Source of the DNA: Caldilineaceae bacterium
Lineage (GTDB): Bacteria; Chloroflexota; Anaerolineae; Caldilineales; Caldilineaceae
DNA: 59,198 bases
Assembly (NCBI GenBank): GCA_011523365.1
Contig: WTGY01000143.1
Location: 1-59,198 of the forward strand
Direction of reading: 5' to 3'
A program made the position numbers and the translations under genes. The notes under the pieces are model-generated. The model did not search any database and was not told the DNA's origin. It saw nothing but the letters and a program-made list of their open reading frames with translations. Positions 51,777-59,198 of the stretch are shown one piece after another (within the stretch, counting starts at the first letter, position 1; every line of letters begins with the position of its first letter).

Positions 51777-52457
51777 CTAGCCGGCCTTTCCTTGCCGCAG
51801 TGCCAGCCGCAACAGTTCGCTTTCTGACAGGTAGGGCTGAATTTTGGCGGCGAAGTCTGCCGCGGACTCCGCTACCGTCGCGGTTGATGTGTCCAGCTTG
51901 AATTTCTGGCGTATGAGCGAGTTATCGTACTCCTCTTCGAAGCGCTGGATAATGTGCTCGACATCGGCTTCGGGCACGACGGGGTAGGGATGGGGGCTTT
52001 CGGCCATGCGCTTGCGGATCACGTCTGGCGCGGCCTCCACGAGGATAAGGACGGCGTCGGGCCTGAACTGGAGGATGCGCTGTTCGAGCATGCGGGAGAT
52101 CACTGTGCGGTCACCGTCCTGCCCGCGGCCGCCGTAGCCGTAGTACTTGGTGGCGTAGACCAGCTCCTCGATGTAGAGGCCGATGCCCATGAAGTTTTCG
52201 TTGGAGCCGGAGGCCCAGGGTGTGTGATAGTAGAGGTTGTGCCGCTGGATCACCTCGGTGAGGCGGGGGCTGAGCTGCTGGAAGGCGGCGATGTCTTCGG
52301 GGGTCAGCTCGGGGCCGTGCGGCTTGGTGTCGGGCAGTTTGTAGTGGTCGTGAATCAGTCTGAACTCGGTGCCCAGGGACTCCTGGGCCCATTCGTTGAT
52401 GGCGTGGGCGAGGGTGGTGGTGCCGGCGTACTCGCAACCGATGAGAATCAGGTACAT
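51777..52457 (-). CDS. P-loop NTPase-like protein with altered Walker A
   Basis: 226 residues. The N terminus MYLILIGCEYAGTTTLAHAI sits where a kinase Walker A (GxxxxGKS/T) would be, but the Lys is replaced by Thr (GCEYAGTTT). Later features include a possible Walker B-like AVLILVEAAPDVIRKRM and a lid-like basic stretch. It looks like a nucleotide-kinase relative that either uses another Lys or has lost catalysis. Its operon neighbours (amidohydrolase, mannonate dehydratase) suggest a role in catabolism of a phosphorylated compound, but no substrate can be named. GGAG lies 9 bases before the ATG. Confidence 0.7.
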   Translation of the reverse strand: MYLILIGCEYAGTTTLAHAINEWAQESLGTEFRLIHDHYKLPDTKPHGPELTPEDIAAFQQLSPRLTEVIQRHNLYYHTPWASGSNENFMGIGLYIEELVYATKYYGYGGRGQDGDRTVISRMLEQRILQFRPDAVLILVEAAPDVIRKRMAESPHPYPVVPEADVEHIIQRFEEEYDNSLIRQKFKLDTSTATVAESAADFAAKIQPYLSESELLRLALRQGKAG

Positions 52458-52516
52458 GGTAGGTTTCTCCGAAAATGTCGCTGTCCAGGCAGCTGGCGGT
52501 GTTGGGATTGGCGGGT

Positions 52517-53530
52517 CTAGTTTGTGTCGAGTGTCTGAAGAAGTCCTTTGATGTAGCCGGCGGCGTAAAGGAGTCCGTGGTGGACTCGCTCGTTGTCATA
52601 GATGGTATGGGGGAAGTGTCCGGGGATGAGGGCGCCGTCGAAGCCTACTTCCCTGAAGGTCTTGAAAATCTCGAGAAAGTCACAGTCGGCCTCTTCGAGG
52701 AAGCATTCGCGGAAGTCGGGGGAAGCGCCCTGGACGCCCTGGACGTGACCGTAGACGATCTGGTTGCGGCCGCCGAACCGACGGATGGCGGCGTGGATGT
52801 CGACGTTCATGGCGGTCCAGTTGCCGAGGCAGAAGTTGAGGCCGCTTGCGGGGCTGCCGGCGATGTCCATGGCGCGCTGGAAGCCGGCGGGATTGCAGAA
52901 CAGGCGCGGGATGCCGCCCAGCTTTTCGACGGGCGGGTCGTCAGGGTGGAGAGCCAGTCTGACTCCTGCTTCCTCGGCCACCGGGATGATGGCCTTGATG
53001 AAGTATTCGTAGTTGCTCCACATCTCCTCGTGACTGTATTCGCGATCGCGGAAGAGGGGGCCGCGATCGGCCACATCCTGTTCAAACCTGCTGACCTGGG
53101 CGTTGCCGCGGCCGGGCGTCGTGAGCGAGGTACGCCAGGAGTTGCGGGTGACTCCGGGCTGATTGACCATCCAGTGGTAGCCGTAGACCGGGATGCCGGC
53201 GCGGCCCATGTTGCGAATAGTCTCGGCGACGTTTTCAATCTGCTGGTCGCGGCCGTCCTGGCCGAGGACGATCTTTTGGTAGCACCAGTTGGGCAGAGGA
53301 TTTTCTATGGAGACGACATTGAGGCCGGCGTCTTCGCACTGGGTGCGCGCCCACAGCAGGGTCTGGAAGTCCCAGAAGGCACCCGGTTTGTCGGCGGCTT
53401 CGGGTGAGAAGCGCGTGCGGTGTTCGGGATGGCAGGTGGAACTGAGGGCGACGTCAAGGATGTCGTACTGTTTGAGAAAGCCGAGGAAGTTGTCGTGGTC
53501 GGGCAAGGATACGTAGACGCAGATTCTCAT
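52517..53530 (-). CDS. uxuA: Mannonate dehydratase (UxuA-like)
   Basis: 337 residues of the TIM-barrel UxuA family: VSIENPLPNWCYQKIVLG, GIPVYGYHWM, VRLALHPDDPP, LNFCLGNWTAMN and FRECFLEEADCDF carry the conserved His, Cys and Asp ligands for the metal. It should dehydrate D-mannonate to 2-keto-3-deoxy-D-gluconate in glucuronate breakdown, fitting the glucuronoyl-esterase-like gene at 9837. Start at ATG 53530. Members of this family in such genomes sometimes act on other aldonates. Confidence 0.82.
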   Translation of the reverse strand: MRICVYVSLPDHDNFLGFLKQYDILDVALSSTCHPEHRTRFSPEAADKPGAFWDFQTLLWARTQCEDAGLNVVSIENPLPNWCYQKIVLGQDGRDQQIENVAETIRNMGRAGIPVYGYHWMVNQPGVTRNSWRTSLTTPGRGNAQVSRFEQDVADRGPLFRDREYSHEEMWSNYEYFIKAIIPVAEEAGVRLALHPDDPPVEKLGGIPRLFCNPAGFQRAMDIAGSPASGLNFCLGNWTAMNVDIHAAIRRFGGRNQIVYGHVQGVQGASPDFRECFLEEADCDFLEIFKTFREVGFDGALIPGHFPHTIYDNERVHHGLLYAAGYIKGLLQTLDTN

Positions 53531-53628
53531 GTTCGGCTCCGGTTCGATTCTGGATGAAAGATGTGAAAGCGGTTAGTCGCAGGGCGCTACACGATGAGCT
53601 GGCGCTTGATGGCGGGTTGATCAGGCTG

Positions 53629-54636
53629 CTAGGGCAGACGGTAGATCAGCTCTGGTTGGGCGGTCTGCATTTTGGTGGGCGGCAGGCCGATGAGCATTGT
53701 TTCGAGGTCGTCGACGACCATGCGCCCGATGGCGTGCATGTCCTGCCAGACGGAGCCGGCGCGGTGGGCGGAGAGAATGGTATTGGGGGCGGTGCGGATG
53801 GGGTGGTCGGCGGCCAGGGGCTCTTGGGGGAAGACGTCTATGGCGGCGCGGAAGCGGCCCTGATGCAGAAGGTCGGTGAGCGCGTCGAAGTCGACGAGGT
53901 GGGAGCGGCTGATGAGGAGCAGGACGGCGTCGGACCTGATCAGTGAGAGCAGTTCGCGGTCGAGCATGGCCTTGTTCTCATTGGAGGGGATGGCGAGGAC
54001 AAAGATGATGCGTGACTCTGAAAGCAGCTCCTTAAGGCTGACCGGGGTGCAGCCGCGTTCGCTGATGAAGCTTGGGGGCAGCCAGGGATCATAGACCTGA
54101 ATCGGGCAGCGGAAGGGGGCAAGGAGCGGCCTGAGCGATTGGGCCAGACCGCCGAAGCCGATAAAGCCGACGGGCTGGTCGTAGAGTGTGAAAGCGGTGC
54201 TATTGCTGGGGTAGAGATAGAGCTCTTCGCCGGCGACGAAGTCGTTGTGTGCGCTGACGATGCCGCGGGCGGCGGCGATGGCCATGCCAAGCGCCATTTC
54301 GGCGACCATGGGGCCGTAGGCTGGTGAGCAACTGAGGACGCGGATGCCGCGGGCGAAGCAGGTCTCGTAGTCGAGGTGAGCAGGGCTGGGATGGCGGCCG
54401 CCGGTCTCCATAATTGCGCGCAGGTTGGGCATGTCGTCCAGTGGTCTGGACCGCCAGGAGGAGGTGATAAAGGCGTAGGCGTCGCGGCAGGCGCGGGCGA
54501 ACTCGGAGTCGGGAATGTCTTCGTCCTTGCCCCAGATTACGTCGACCAGATCGTGGAGTCGTTCGGCGTCCTGGTTGGACATGATCATATCAAGGGGGCG
54601 GGGGTATGGATTCAGAATGATTTTTTGTTTGGGCAT
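53629..54636 (-). CDS. D-isomer-specific 2-hydroxyacid dehydrogenase
   Basis: 335 residues. A Rossmann NAD domain with VGFIGFGGLAQSLRPLL (about 156-171) sits within the catalytic domain. The expected catalytic set is present: Arg244 (LISRSHLVD), Glu272 (FPQEPLAADHP) and His291 (ILSAHRAGS). It interconverts a 2-keto acid and a 2-hydroxy acid. It is the first gene of the minus-strand operon with the mannonate dehydratase (98 bp downstream), the P-loop-like protein and the amidohydrolase, and is divergent from the PhyH gene at 54813. Confidence 0.9.
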   Translation of the reverse strand: MPKQKIILNPYPRPLDMIMSNQDAERLHDLVDVIWGKDEDIPDSEFARACRDAYAFITSSWRSRPLDDMPNLRAIMETGGRHPSPAHLDYETCFARGIRVLSCSPAYGPMVAEMALGMAIAAARGIVSAHNDFVAGEELYLYPSNSTAFTLYDQPVGFIGFGGLAQSLRPLLAPFRCPIQVYDPWLPPSFISERGCTPVSLKELLSESRIIFVLAIPSNENKAMLDRELLSLIRSDAVLLLISRSHLVDFDALTDLLHQGRFRAAIDVFPQEPLAADHPIRTAPNTILSAHRAGSVWQDMHAIGRMVVDDLETMLIGLPPTKMQTAQPELIYRLP

Positions 54637-54812
54637 TGAGCGAGATCCTTCGAGGAAGCGTTGTGGTGAGCGGCCGGTGTCGTTTGCTGTGCCCGACGCA
54701 GGTCTTTGCGCGAGTGATGGGAACTGCCGTAGACTAGCTAGGGCCCAGGGTCCACCTCGGACAGGCCGCCGGCATTGGCCCGGAAGACTGCAAACGAAAG
54801 GTCCTGATTTCC

Positions 54813-55673
54813 ATGTCTGCGCAACGAAAGCATGAAGAGTTCCCCAGCCACACGGTTTCCTATGAGATTATGACCAATGTGGCCAGCGAAGACAAGGAGC
54901 GCAGTTTCAAGGTGCTGGCGACGCCGCAGGAGATCGAGCAGCTGGCGGAGCAGGGGTATTTGATCCGAGAGGCGCTCTTTCAGGGGGAGCAGTTGGAACG
55001 GCTGCGCGGGGCACTGGACGAGGTCGAGGAGGCCGAGTTGGGGGAGGGCGTTACGACCATCATCCGGTCAGGACAGTTCGGGGGCTGGTTTCCGCGCTAT
55101 CTGATGGACAAGCACCCGGCCTTTCTGGAACTGCTCGACTTTGAGCCGATACTGTCGGTGGCGCGGGCGGTGTTGGGGCCGTTCGTGCGCATCCGCAATG
55201 CGGGTGGGCGGGTCAGCTACCCGGGCGAGCCGAACCAGGAGACGCACTGGCACCTGCACCGGCGGACAATACCCAAGCCATTGCCGGCTTTTTTCTCCTT
55301 TCCCCACACTTTAGCCTACCTGATCTATCTGGATGAACTCAACGACGCCAATGGAACTTTGGCGATTGTACCGGGATCGCATTTGCGGATCCATGACCCG
55401 CTGCCGGCTGACTGCTATGATGATTTGTCGGGCCAGAAGTTGGTGCGGGGCCCGGCAGGGACATGCATCATCATGCACAGCAATCTGTGGCACCGGGCCT
55501 TGCCCACGCGGCCTGACGGGGAAAAACGGCGACTGCTTATCCTCACCTACGGGCCGACGTGGATGCGCTATTCTCCCTTTGGCGTCAAACCGGAGGACAG
55601 TCTGGTGGATGCGCTACTGGACGAGGCCAGCCCGGAGACGAAAGAGCTGTTGGGAATCGGCGGCTATCAGTAA
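54813..55673 (+). CDS. Phytanoyl-CoA dioxygenase (PhyH) family protein
   Basis: 286 residues of the double-stranded beta-helix, Fe(II)/2-oxoglutarate type. The segment THWHLHRRTIPKP should carry the first iron ligands, but the usual His-x-Asp reads His-x-His (His145, 147, 149). The distal His227 (NLWHRALP) and Arg residues for 2-oxoglutarate (Arg233, Arg239-240 in GEKRRLLI) are present. GTLAIVPGSHL is typical of PhyH. The His-for-Asp change leaves activity uncertain; halogenases and some relatives also lack the acid. It is divergent from the 2-hydroxyacid dehydrogenase and converges with the SDR gene 6 bp away. Confidence 0.85.
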   Translation: MSAQRKHEEFPSHTVSYEIMTNVASEDKERSFKVLATPQEIEQLAEQGYLIREALFQGEQLERLRGALDEVEEAELGEGVTTIIRSGQFGGWFPRYLMDKHPAFLELLDFEPILSVARAVLGPFVRIRNAGGRVSYPGEPNQETHWHLHRRTIPKPLPAFFSFPHTLAYLIYLDELNDANGTLAIVPGSHLRIHDPLPADCYDDLSGQKLVRGPAGTCIIMHSNLWHRALPTRPDGEKRRLLILTYGPTWMRYSPFGVKPEDSLVDALLDEASPETKELLGIGGYQ

Positions 55674-55679
55674 ACGCGC

Positions 55680-56435
55680 TCAGCCGCGGCCAACGTATGG
55701 CATCTGATTAGCCATGACGGTCAGGGTGAGAACATTGGTATCCAGAGGCAGGCTGTCCATATAGAGGATGGTCTGGGCGACGCCGTCGGAGTCCATGTTG
55801 GGCTCGACCATGACGGTGCCGTTGGCCTGCGGGATGCCGGAACGCATGCGTGCGGTCATTTCGGTGGCGGCGTTGCCGATGTCGATCTGGCCGCAGCAGA
55901 TGTTGTAGGCGCGGCCGTCGAGGGAAGTGGATTTGGTGAGGCCGGTGATGGCGTGTTTGGTGGACGTGTAGGGTGCGGAGTTGGGGCGGGGGGTATGCGC
56001 CGAGATGGAACCGTTGTTGATGATGCGGCCGCCCTGGGGCGTCTGATTTTTCATGATGCGGAAGGCGCGCTGAGAGCAGAGAAAGACGCCGGTCAGGTTT
56101 ACGTCGACGACGGATTTCCAGTCTTCGTAGGAGATCTCGTCAAAGTCGGCGCGGGGGGCGCCGCGGCCGGCATTGTTGAAGAGGAGGTCGAGGCGGCCGA
56201 AGGCTTCGATGGTGCGGTCGAAGAGGTTGTCGACGGCGGCGGGATCGGTCACGTCGGTTTGGACGACGAGGGCGCGTTCGCCAGCGCCGGACTCTGCGGC
56301 GGTTTCTTCGAGGCGGTCGAGGCGGCGGCCGGCCAGAGCGACAGAGTATCCTTCGGCGAGCAGAAGCAGGGCGGTGCGTTTGCCGATGCCGGAGCCGGCG
56401 CCGGTGATGATGGCGACTCTACCGGAGGTGGTCAT
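55680..56435 (-). CDS. Short-chain dehydrogenase/reductase
   Basis: 251 residues from the ATG at 56435, with AAAGGAG 9 bases upstream; the longer open frame to 56540 lacks a site. Classical SDR features: NAD(P)-binding [10 protein letters not shown] (11-20), NNAG, the catalytic Ser (NGSISA) and Tyr-x3-Lys (PYTSTKHA). It oxidises or reduces an alcohol or keto group, perhaps a deoxy-sugar acid given the FAH-family hydrolase gene next to it (56680, divergent). It converges with the PhyH gene. Confidence 0.9.
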   Translation of the reverse strand: MTTSGRVAIITGAGSGIGKRTALLLLAEGYSVALAGRRLDRLEETAAESGAGERALVVQTDVTDPAAVDNLFDRTIEAFGRLDLLFNNAGRGAPRADFDEISYEDWKSVVDVNLTGVFLCSQRAFRIMKNQTPQGGRIINNGSISAHTPRPNSAPYTSTKHAITGLTKSTSLDGRAYNICCGQIDIGNAATEMTARMRSGIPQANGTVMVEPNMDSDGVAQTILYMDSLPLDTNVLTLTVMANQMPYVGRG

Positions 56436-56679
56436 ATTTGTGTACTCCTTTGTAATCGTGGATAGTGGTTCACGGCCGGTGGATTGAGTTGGCAGCAGCG
56501 ACTTTCGCTTCGTTGCCAGCCTTGATATGCCGTTGGGCACAGTCTATCATGGCTGCAACCCATTTCCTACTCATTGAAAGGAGGCGGCCCCGTTAGCGGG
56601 AAGGCCAAGACAGGATGTAAGCAGGGCAGGAAGATATACGGAATTCACAGAAGACCCTTCACAAGGAGGAATATCAGAG

Positions 56680-57453
56680 ATGAAGATGCTGCGCTACAGT
56701 GCTGACGATGAGGTTCGCTTCGGCATTCTGGAGGAGGACGGCACCATCCGTCAGATGACGTCCTGTCCGTGGGACAGCATGGAAGAGAGCGGGGAGACGA
56801 CGCATCTGGACAACGTACGGGTGCTGGCGCCGATTGGAAGGCCGCGGCTGATTGGGGTAGGGCTGAACTACCTGGCTCATGCAGAAGAGGGCGGACAGAC
56901 GCCGCCGGACCAGCCGATGCTGTTCATGCTGCCTTCGACGGCTATTCTGGATCCGGAGGAGGCTATCGTTTACCCGAAGCAGGGTCAGAACGTTCATTAT
57001 GAGGGCGAGCTGACGGTCATCATGGGTAAGAAGGCGCGCCGGGTTTCGGAAGCGGAGGCGCTGGATTGTGTACTGGGGTACACCTGCGGCAACGATGTGA
57101 GCGAGCGGGTGATCCAGGCGAATGAGATGGCCAACGGCTGCATGCTGATTGGCAAGGGGTTTGATACATTCAAACCGATTGGTCCGTATATTGCGACCGG
57201 CCTTGATTCGACGAATCTTGAGTTGACAACTCGGCTGAACGGAGAGGTCAAGCAGCACACGAACACGGACGATCTGATCTTTTCGGTAGCGCAGCTGATC
57301 GCTTACATCAGCGATGCGATTACGCTGCTGCCGGGTGACGTGATCATGACGGGTACGCCGTCGGGAGTTGGGCCGGTCCAGCCGGGTGACGTGGTGGAGA
57401 TTGAGATTTCAGGGGTTGGCGTGCTGCGGAACCCGGTGGTGGCGGAGGGGTAA
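56680..57453 (+). CDS. Fumarylacetoacetate hydrolase (FAH) family protein
   Basis: 257 residues with a short N-terminal region and a FAH catalytic domain: IGVGLNYLAHAEE, the metal-binding Glu residues in HYEGELTVIMGKKAR, GYTCGNDVSERV and GDVIMTGTPSGVGPVQPGD. Members split C-C bonds of diketo acids or act on 2-keto-3-deoxy sugar acids (such as the fuconate or arabinonate routes). AAGGAGGAA lies before the ATG. Its setting among SDR and uronate-type genes favours a sugar-acid substrate. Confidence 0.9.
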   Translation: MKMLRYSADDEVRFGILEEDGTIRQMTSCPWDSMEESGETTHLDNVRVLAPIGRPRLIGVGLNYLAHAEEGGQTPPDQPMLFMLPSTAILDPEEAIVYPKQGQNVHYEGELTVIMGKKARRVSEAEALDCVLGYTCGNDVSERVIQANEMANGCMLIGKGFDTFKPIGPYIATGLDSTNLELTTRLNGEVKQHTNTDDLIFSVAQLIAYISDAITLLPGDVIMTGTPSGVGPVQPGDVVEIEISGVGVLRNPVVAEG

Positions 57454-57477
57454 TCCAACACAAGGCGAGTTGTAACG

Positions 57478-58113
57478 TCAAGTGGCTTCCCAGTTTGGCG
57501 GCAGGGCGGGAAGTTTCCACTGAGAAGGTGGACGCCAGGCAGCCCATGTTTGGAGTTGCCGGCGGCGAGACGTTACACACTCGCCGGCGATGCGCTGTGT
57601 TTCGCGGCGGATCTGTTCACCTTCAGCTGCTGAGAACAGGCCAAGTTTGACGGCGACGGCGAGCTCGTCTTCGTCCTTGAGGTGCCATGAAGTGAGGTCG
57701 GCGCTGATGACGGCGTCGAGGACGTGGTCGGTTGTGTCGAAGCCGAGGGGCGTACGTTTGAGGGGCGTTTCGGGATTGACTTTCCAGCCGACGTGGGTCC
57801 AGTCGGGGGCGGACCAGATTGTCCAGATGGAGGCGGCTTCGCCCGGCAGGGATGACCAGAGGTGGTGTTGCCCGGTCCACTCGTATCGTTTACTTTCCCA
57901 GTCTCCGTTTGCGGCGACGTGAAGATGTTCATCGCGGGAGCAGTCGGGGCCGGCGAAGGTGGCGCCGGGTGCGATGTAGAGGGAGACCAGGTGGCTGCTG
58001 TCTACGACAATGGTGGCAGGGATGGCGGCCCAGACCTTGGTTGACCAGAGTTGGCGGAAGAGTACGTGGTCGCCTGAGGACCAGCGGGGTACGGTCGTTT
58101 CCGGAGTCGTCAC
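57478..58113 (-). CDS. DUF402 domain protein
   Basis: 211 residues. The DUF402 core is clear at VGWKVNPETPLKRTPLGFDT, then DHVLDAVISADLTSWHLKDEDEL, with the acidic residues thought to bind metal. Characterised relatives hydrolyse nucleoside di- and triphosphates or are fused to RNA-related domains. A long N-terminal beta-rich region (about 1-105) with GEAASIWTIWSAPDW precedes the core. It is convergent with the FAH-family gene. Probably a phosphatase of nucleotides or a related small molecule; not certain. Confidence 0.85.
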   Translation of the reverse strand: MTTPETTVPRWSSGDHVLFRQLWSTKVWAAIPATIVVDSSHLVSLYIAPGATFAGPDCSRDEHLHVAANGDWESKRYEWTGQHHLWSSLPGEAASIWTIWSAPDWTHVGWKVNPETPLKRTPLGFDTTDHVLDAVISADLTSWHLKDEDELAVAVKLGLFSAAEGEQIRRETQRIAGECVTSRRRQLQTWAAWRPPSQWKLPALPPNWEAT

Positions 58114-58162
58114 AGAGTGTCCTCGGTAATCGGGAATTCGATGAGCACTTGAACCGAACCGG

Positions 58163-58519
58163 TCAGGAAGAAGGCGTAGGCGCCAAAGTCTTCAGCAAGT
58201 CACACCATTGGAGTTCCTCCGATTCGTCCGAAAGTTTTTGCGCTTCGGTCATTCCTTCCTTCAGACAGTCACCGGCGAAGCAGAAATTGAAGTCATGCCA
58301 TATCGGCAATGAGTCCAGGTATGCATGGCAGTGAGGAATGTCCGCTTCCCACAGCTGGTAGATGATGGTCAAGCGCGGATACTGTACGTCTTCAGACTCG
58401 CCAACCTTTTCGGCGAAGAATTCGACCAGACTGGCAATTTCCATTCTGTTTTCATTGCACTTGAGATCGGCGGTTTCGAAGGCGTTCATGTATTTGACAG
58501 CTATGTAATGGTCTTCCAC
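58163..58519 (-). CDS. Unknown small acidic protein
   Basis: 118 residues starting at a GTG (58519), 6 bases after the stop of the lipoprotein gene, suggesting co-translation; an ATG at 58489 is an alternative. The sequence is acidic with four Cys (one near the N terminus, CHAY, FCFAGDC) and several Trp (QLWEAD, PIWHDF, LQWCDL). No signal peptide, membrane segment or known family is recognised. It ends about 50 bp upstream of the DUF402 gene on the same strand. Confidence 0.6.
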   Translation of the reverse strand: MEDHYIAVKYMNAFETADLKCNENRMEIASLVEFFAEKVGESEDVQYPRLTIIYQLWEADIPHCHAYLDSLPIWHDFNFCFAGDCLKEGMTEAQKLSDESEELQWCDLLKTLAPTPSS

Positions 58520-58525
58520 CCAGAA

Positions 58526-58846
58526 TTACTCATCTGGAATCTGCCCCTTTTCGAGAGTCCTCTTCAATTCAAGTGACCCGTCGCGATCCATTGCGGTCAT
58601 CGCCCACAGTTGCAGCCACTTGTCGTACTGCATCTGTTCGAGTTCGAGTACGGTGAGGTCTTCACATTGTTCGCTGACTACTTGAACTGGAACAGAGTCA
58701 TAGTATTTCAAGACGTTCAGGTGTTGGGCATATCGCGGCGGGATATGAACCGGCTCCGGGGTTGGGATCAGGGCGAGTGATCCTGGGTCCAGGGCGCATC
58801 CCGACAGCAGTAGTACAAGTCCACACAGGAAGAGAACTGGTCTCAT
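58526..58846 (-). CDS. Small lipoprotein of unknown function
   Basis: 106 residues from the ATG at 58846, with AAGGGG 6 bases upstream. MRPVLFLCGLVLLLSGCALD is a clear lipoprotein signal with Cys18 as the lipidation site. The short mature part has no known domain but ends in a charged helix (WLQLWAMTAMDRDGSLELKR). Longer upstream frames do not fit the signal. It is the first of two overlapping-type small genes with 58163-58519. Confidence 0.7.
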   Translation of the reverse strand: MRPVLFLCGLVLLLSGCALDPGSLALIPTPEPVHIPPRYAQHLNVLKYYDSVPVQVVSEQCEDLTVLELEQMQYDKWLQLWAMTAMDRDGSLELKRTLEKGQIPDE

Positions 58847-59036
58847 CTTTTTCCCCTTCTTTTGTCTATTCTCCTTCTGCTCTTCGCTCATTACTCCGGA
58901 GTATTCGCCCAAGTGGCAGAAGGATCGGACAGAGTCAACCCTTGCGTGGCAAGACAGATCCCGTCTGTCGGGTTGTGGATGTATGACTGTCAATTGTAAC
59001 ATGAAAAAGCAGGTGACACTGTAGGGTGTATTCTGA

Positions 59037-59198
59037 CGGGTGCATCTCAGATTTGGGTTGGGAACAGTCTGGCAGGGAATCCGTGCCAACGGTGGCTGGG
59101 GTTGTTTACCGTCTTTGGGTGAGACGCAGTGCGGGCGCCAAGCCTGGCCGTACGGTGGAGTCCGTCAGTTGGGGCGGGTGCGAGGGCAGGCACAAGGC
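59037..59198. repeat. Composite intergenic repeat, 5' half (copy 4), cut by the window end
   Basis: GATTTGGGTTGGGAACAGT, TTGTTTACCG and GAGACGCAGTGCGGGCGCC follow the 5' half of the copy at 44278-44400. The last 19 bases (59180-59198) equal bases 1-19 of the window, and the window's start holds the matching 3' half of the same repeat type. Confidence 0.75.

Noticed and set aside
1..59198. Whole window as a plasmid
   Set aside because: No replication, partition or mobilisation genes are seen and the content is chromosomal sugar metabolism. The 19-base end overlap is better explained by the repeat family.

Overview
The window looks like chromosomal DNA of an uncultivated, heterotrophic, high-GC bacterium of the Chloroflexota (Anaerolineae/Caldilineae type). 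This is inferred from the many solute-binding lipoproteins with Ala/Pro-rich linkers straight after the lipobox (CAAPAAP, CVPAAAP, CVPAAPA), twin-arginine signals on several of them, several carbohydrate ABC operons, and families of intergenic repeats. No rRNA, tRNA, CRISPR array, replication gene or phage structural gene was seen.

Layout. (1) 0.3-9.4 kb, plus strand: a promoter and an operon of two DegT-type aminotransferases flanking a sugar ABC transporter without ATPase, ending in an intrinsic terminator. The first aminotransferase gene is split after its sixth codon by a complete 2.8-kb IS1595-family element with perfect 24-bp ends, an 8-bp target duplication, a transposase and four passenger genes. 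(2) 9.8-17.0 kb, minus strand: a full sugar ABC transporter (binding protein, two permeases and the only MalK-type ATPase in the window) with an IolE-like TIM-barrel protein and a TPR-CE15 glucuronoyl-esterase-like protein. (3) 17.2-20.2 kb, minus strand: a lower-GC island with a near-consensus promoter, a HEPN-DGQHR fusion and a second DGQHR protein. This is the best candidate for an undescribed defence or conflict system. (4) 20.7-25.2 kb, minus strand: a sugar ABC transporter with a sialidase-like protein. (5) 26-33.4 kb, plus strand: bifunctional rhamnulose-1-phosphate aldolase/dehydrogenase, amidase, Kelch lipoprotein, Gfo/Idh/MocA oxidoreductase and a TIM-barrel isomerase. (6) 34.4-43.3 kb, plus strand: a peptide-type (family 5) ABC transporter without ATPases, two tandem TIM-barrel glycosidase-like proteins and a second, near-duplicate Gfo/Idh/MocA gene. 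(7) 43.5-48.1 kb, minus strand: a Uma2 nuclease-fold protein and a fourth sugar ABC transporter. (8) 48.5-50.1 kb, minus strand: TcmP with its three-Cys-motif partner (DUF5131), a second candidate accessory module. (9) 50.4-58.8 kb: catabolic genes (amidohydrolase, P-loop-like protein, mannonate dehydratase, 2-hydroxyacid dehydrogenase, PhyH oxygenase, SDR, FAH-family hydrolase) and small proteins (DUF402, an unknown, a lipoprotein).

Together most genes describe import and breakdown of uronic-acid-, deoxysugar- and perhaps sialic-acid-containing glycans. Most transporters lack their own ATPase and may share the one at 12.4-13.5 kb. All five solute-binding-protein genes are followed by a stem-loop before the first permease gene, a likely device for making more binding protein than permease. 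At least two repeat families fill the gaps: arrays built on a CGCGAAG motif, always downstream of plus-strand genes and in the same orientation, and a composite element with a 59-bp GC-palindrome core. Both window ends lie inside copies of the second family and share 19 identical bases.
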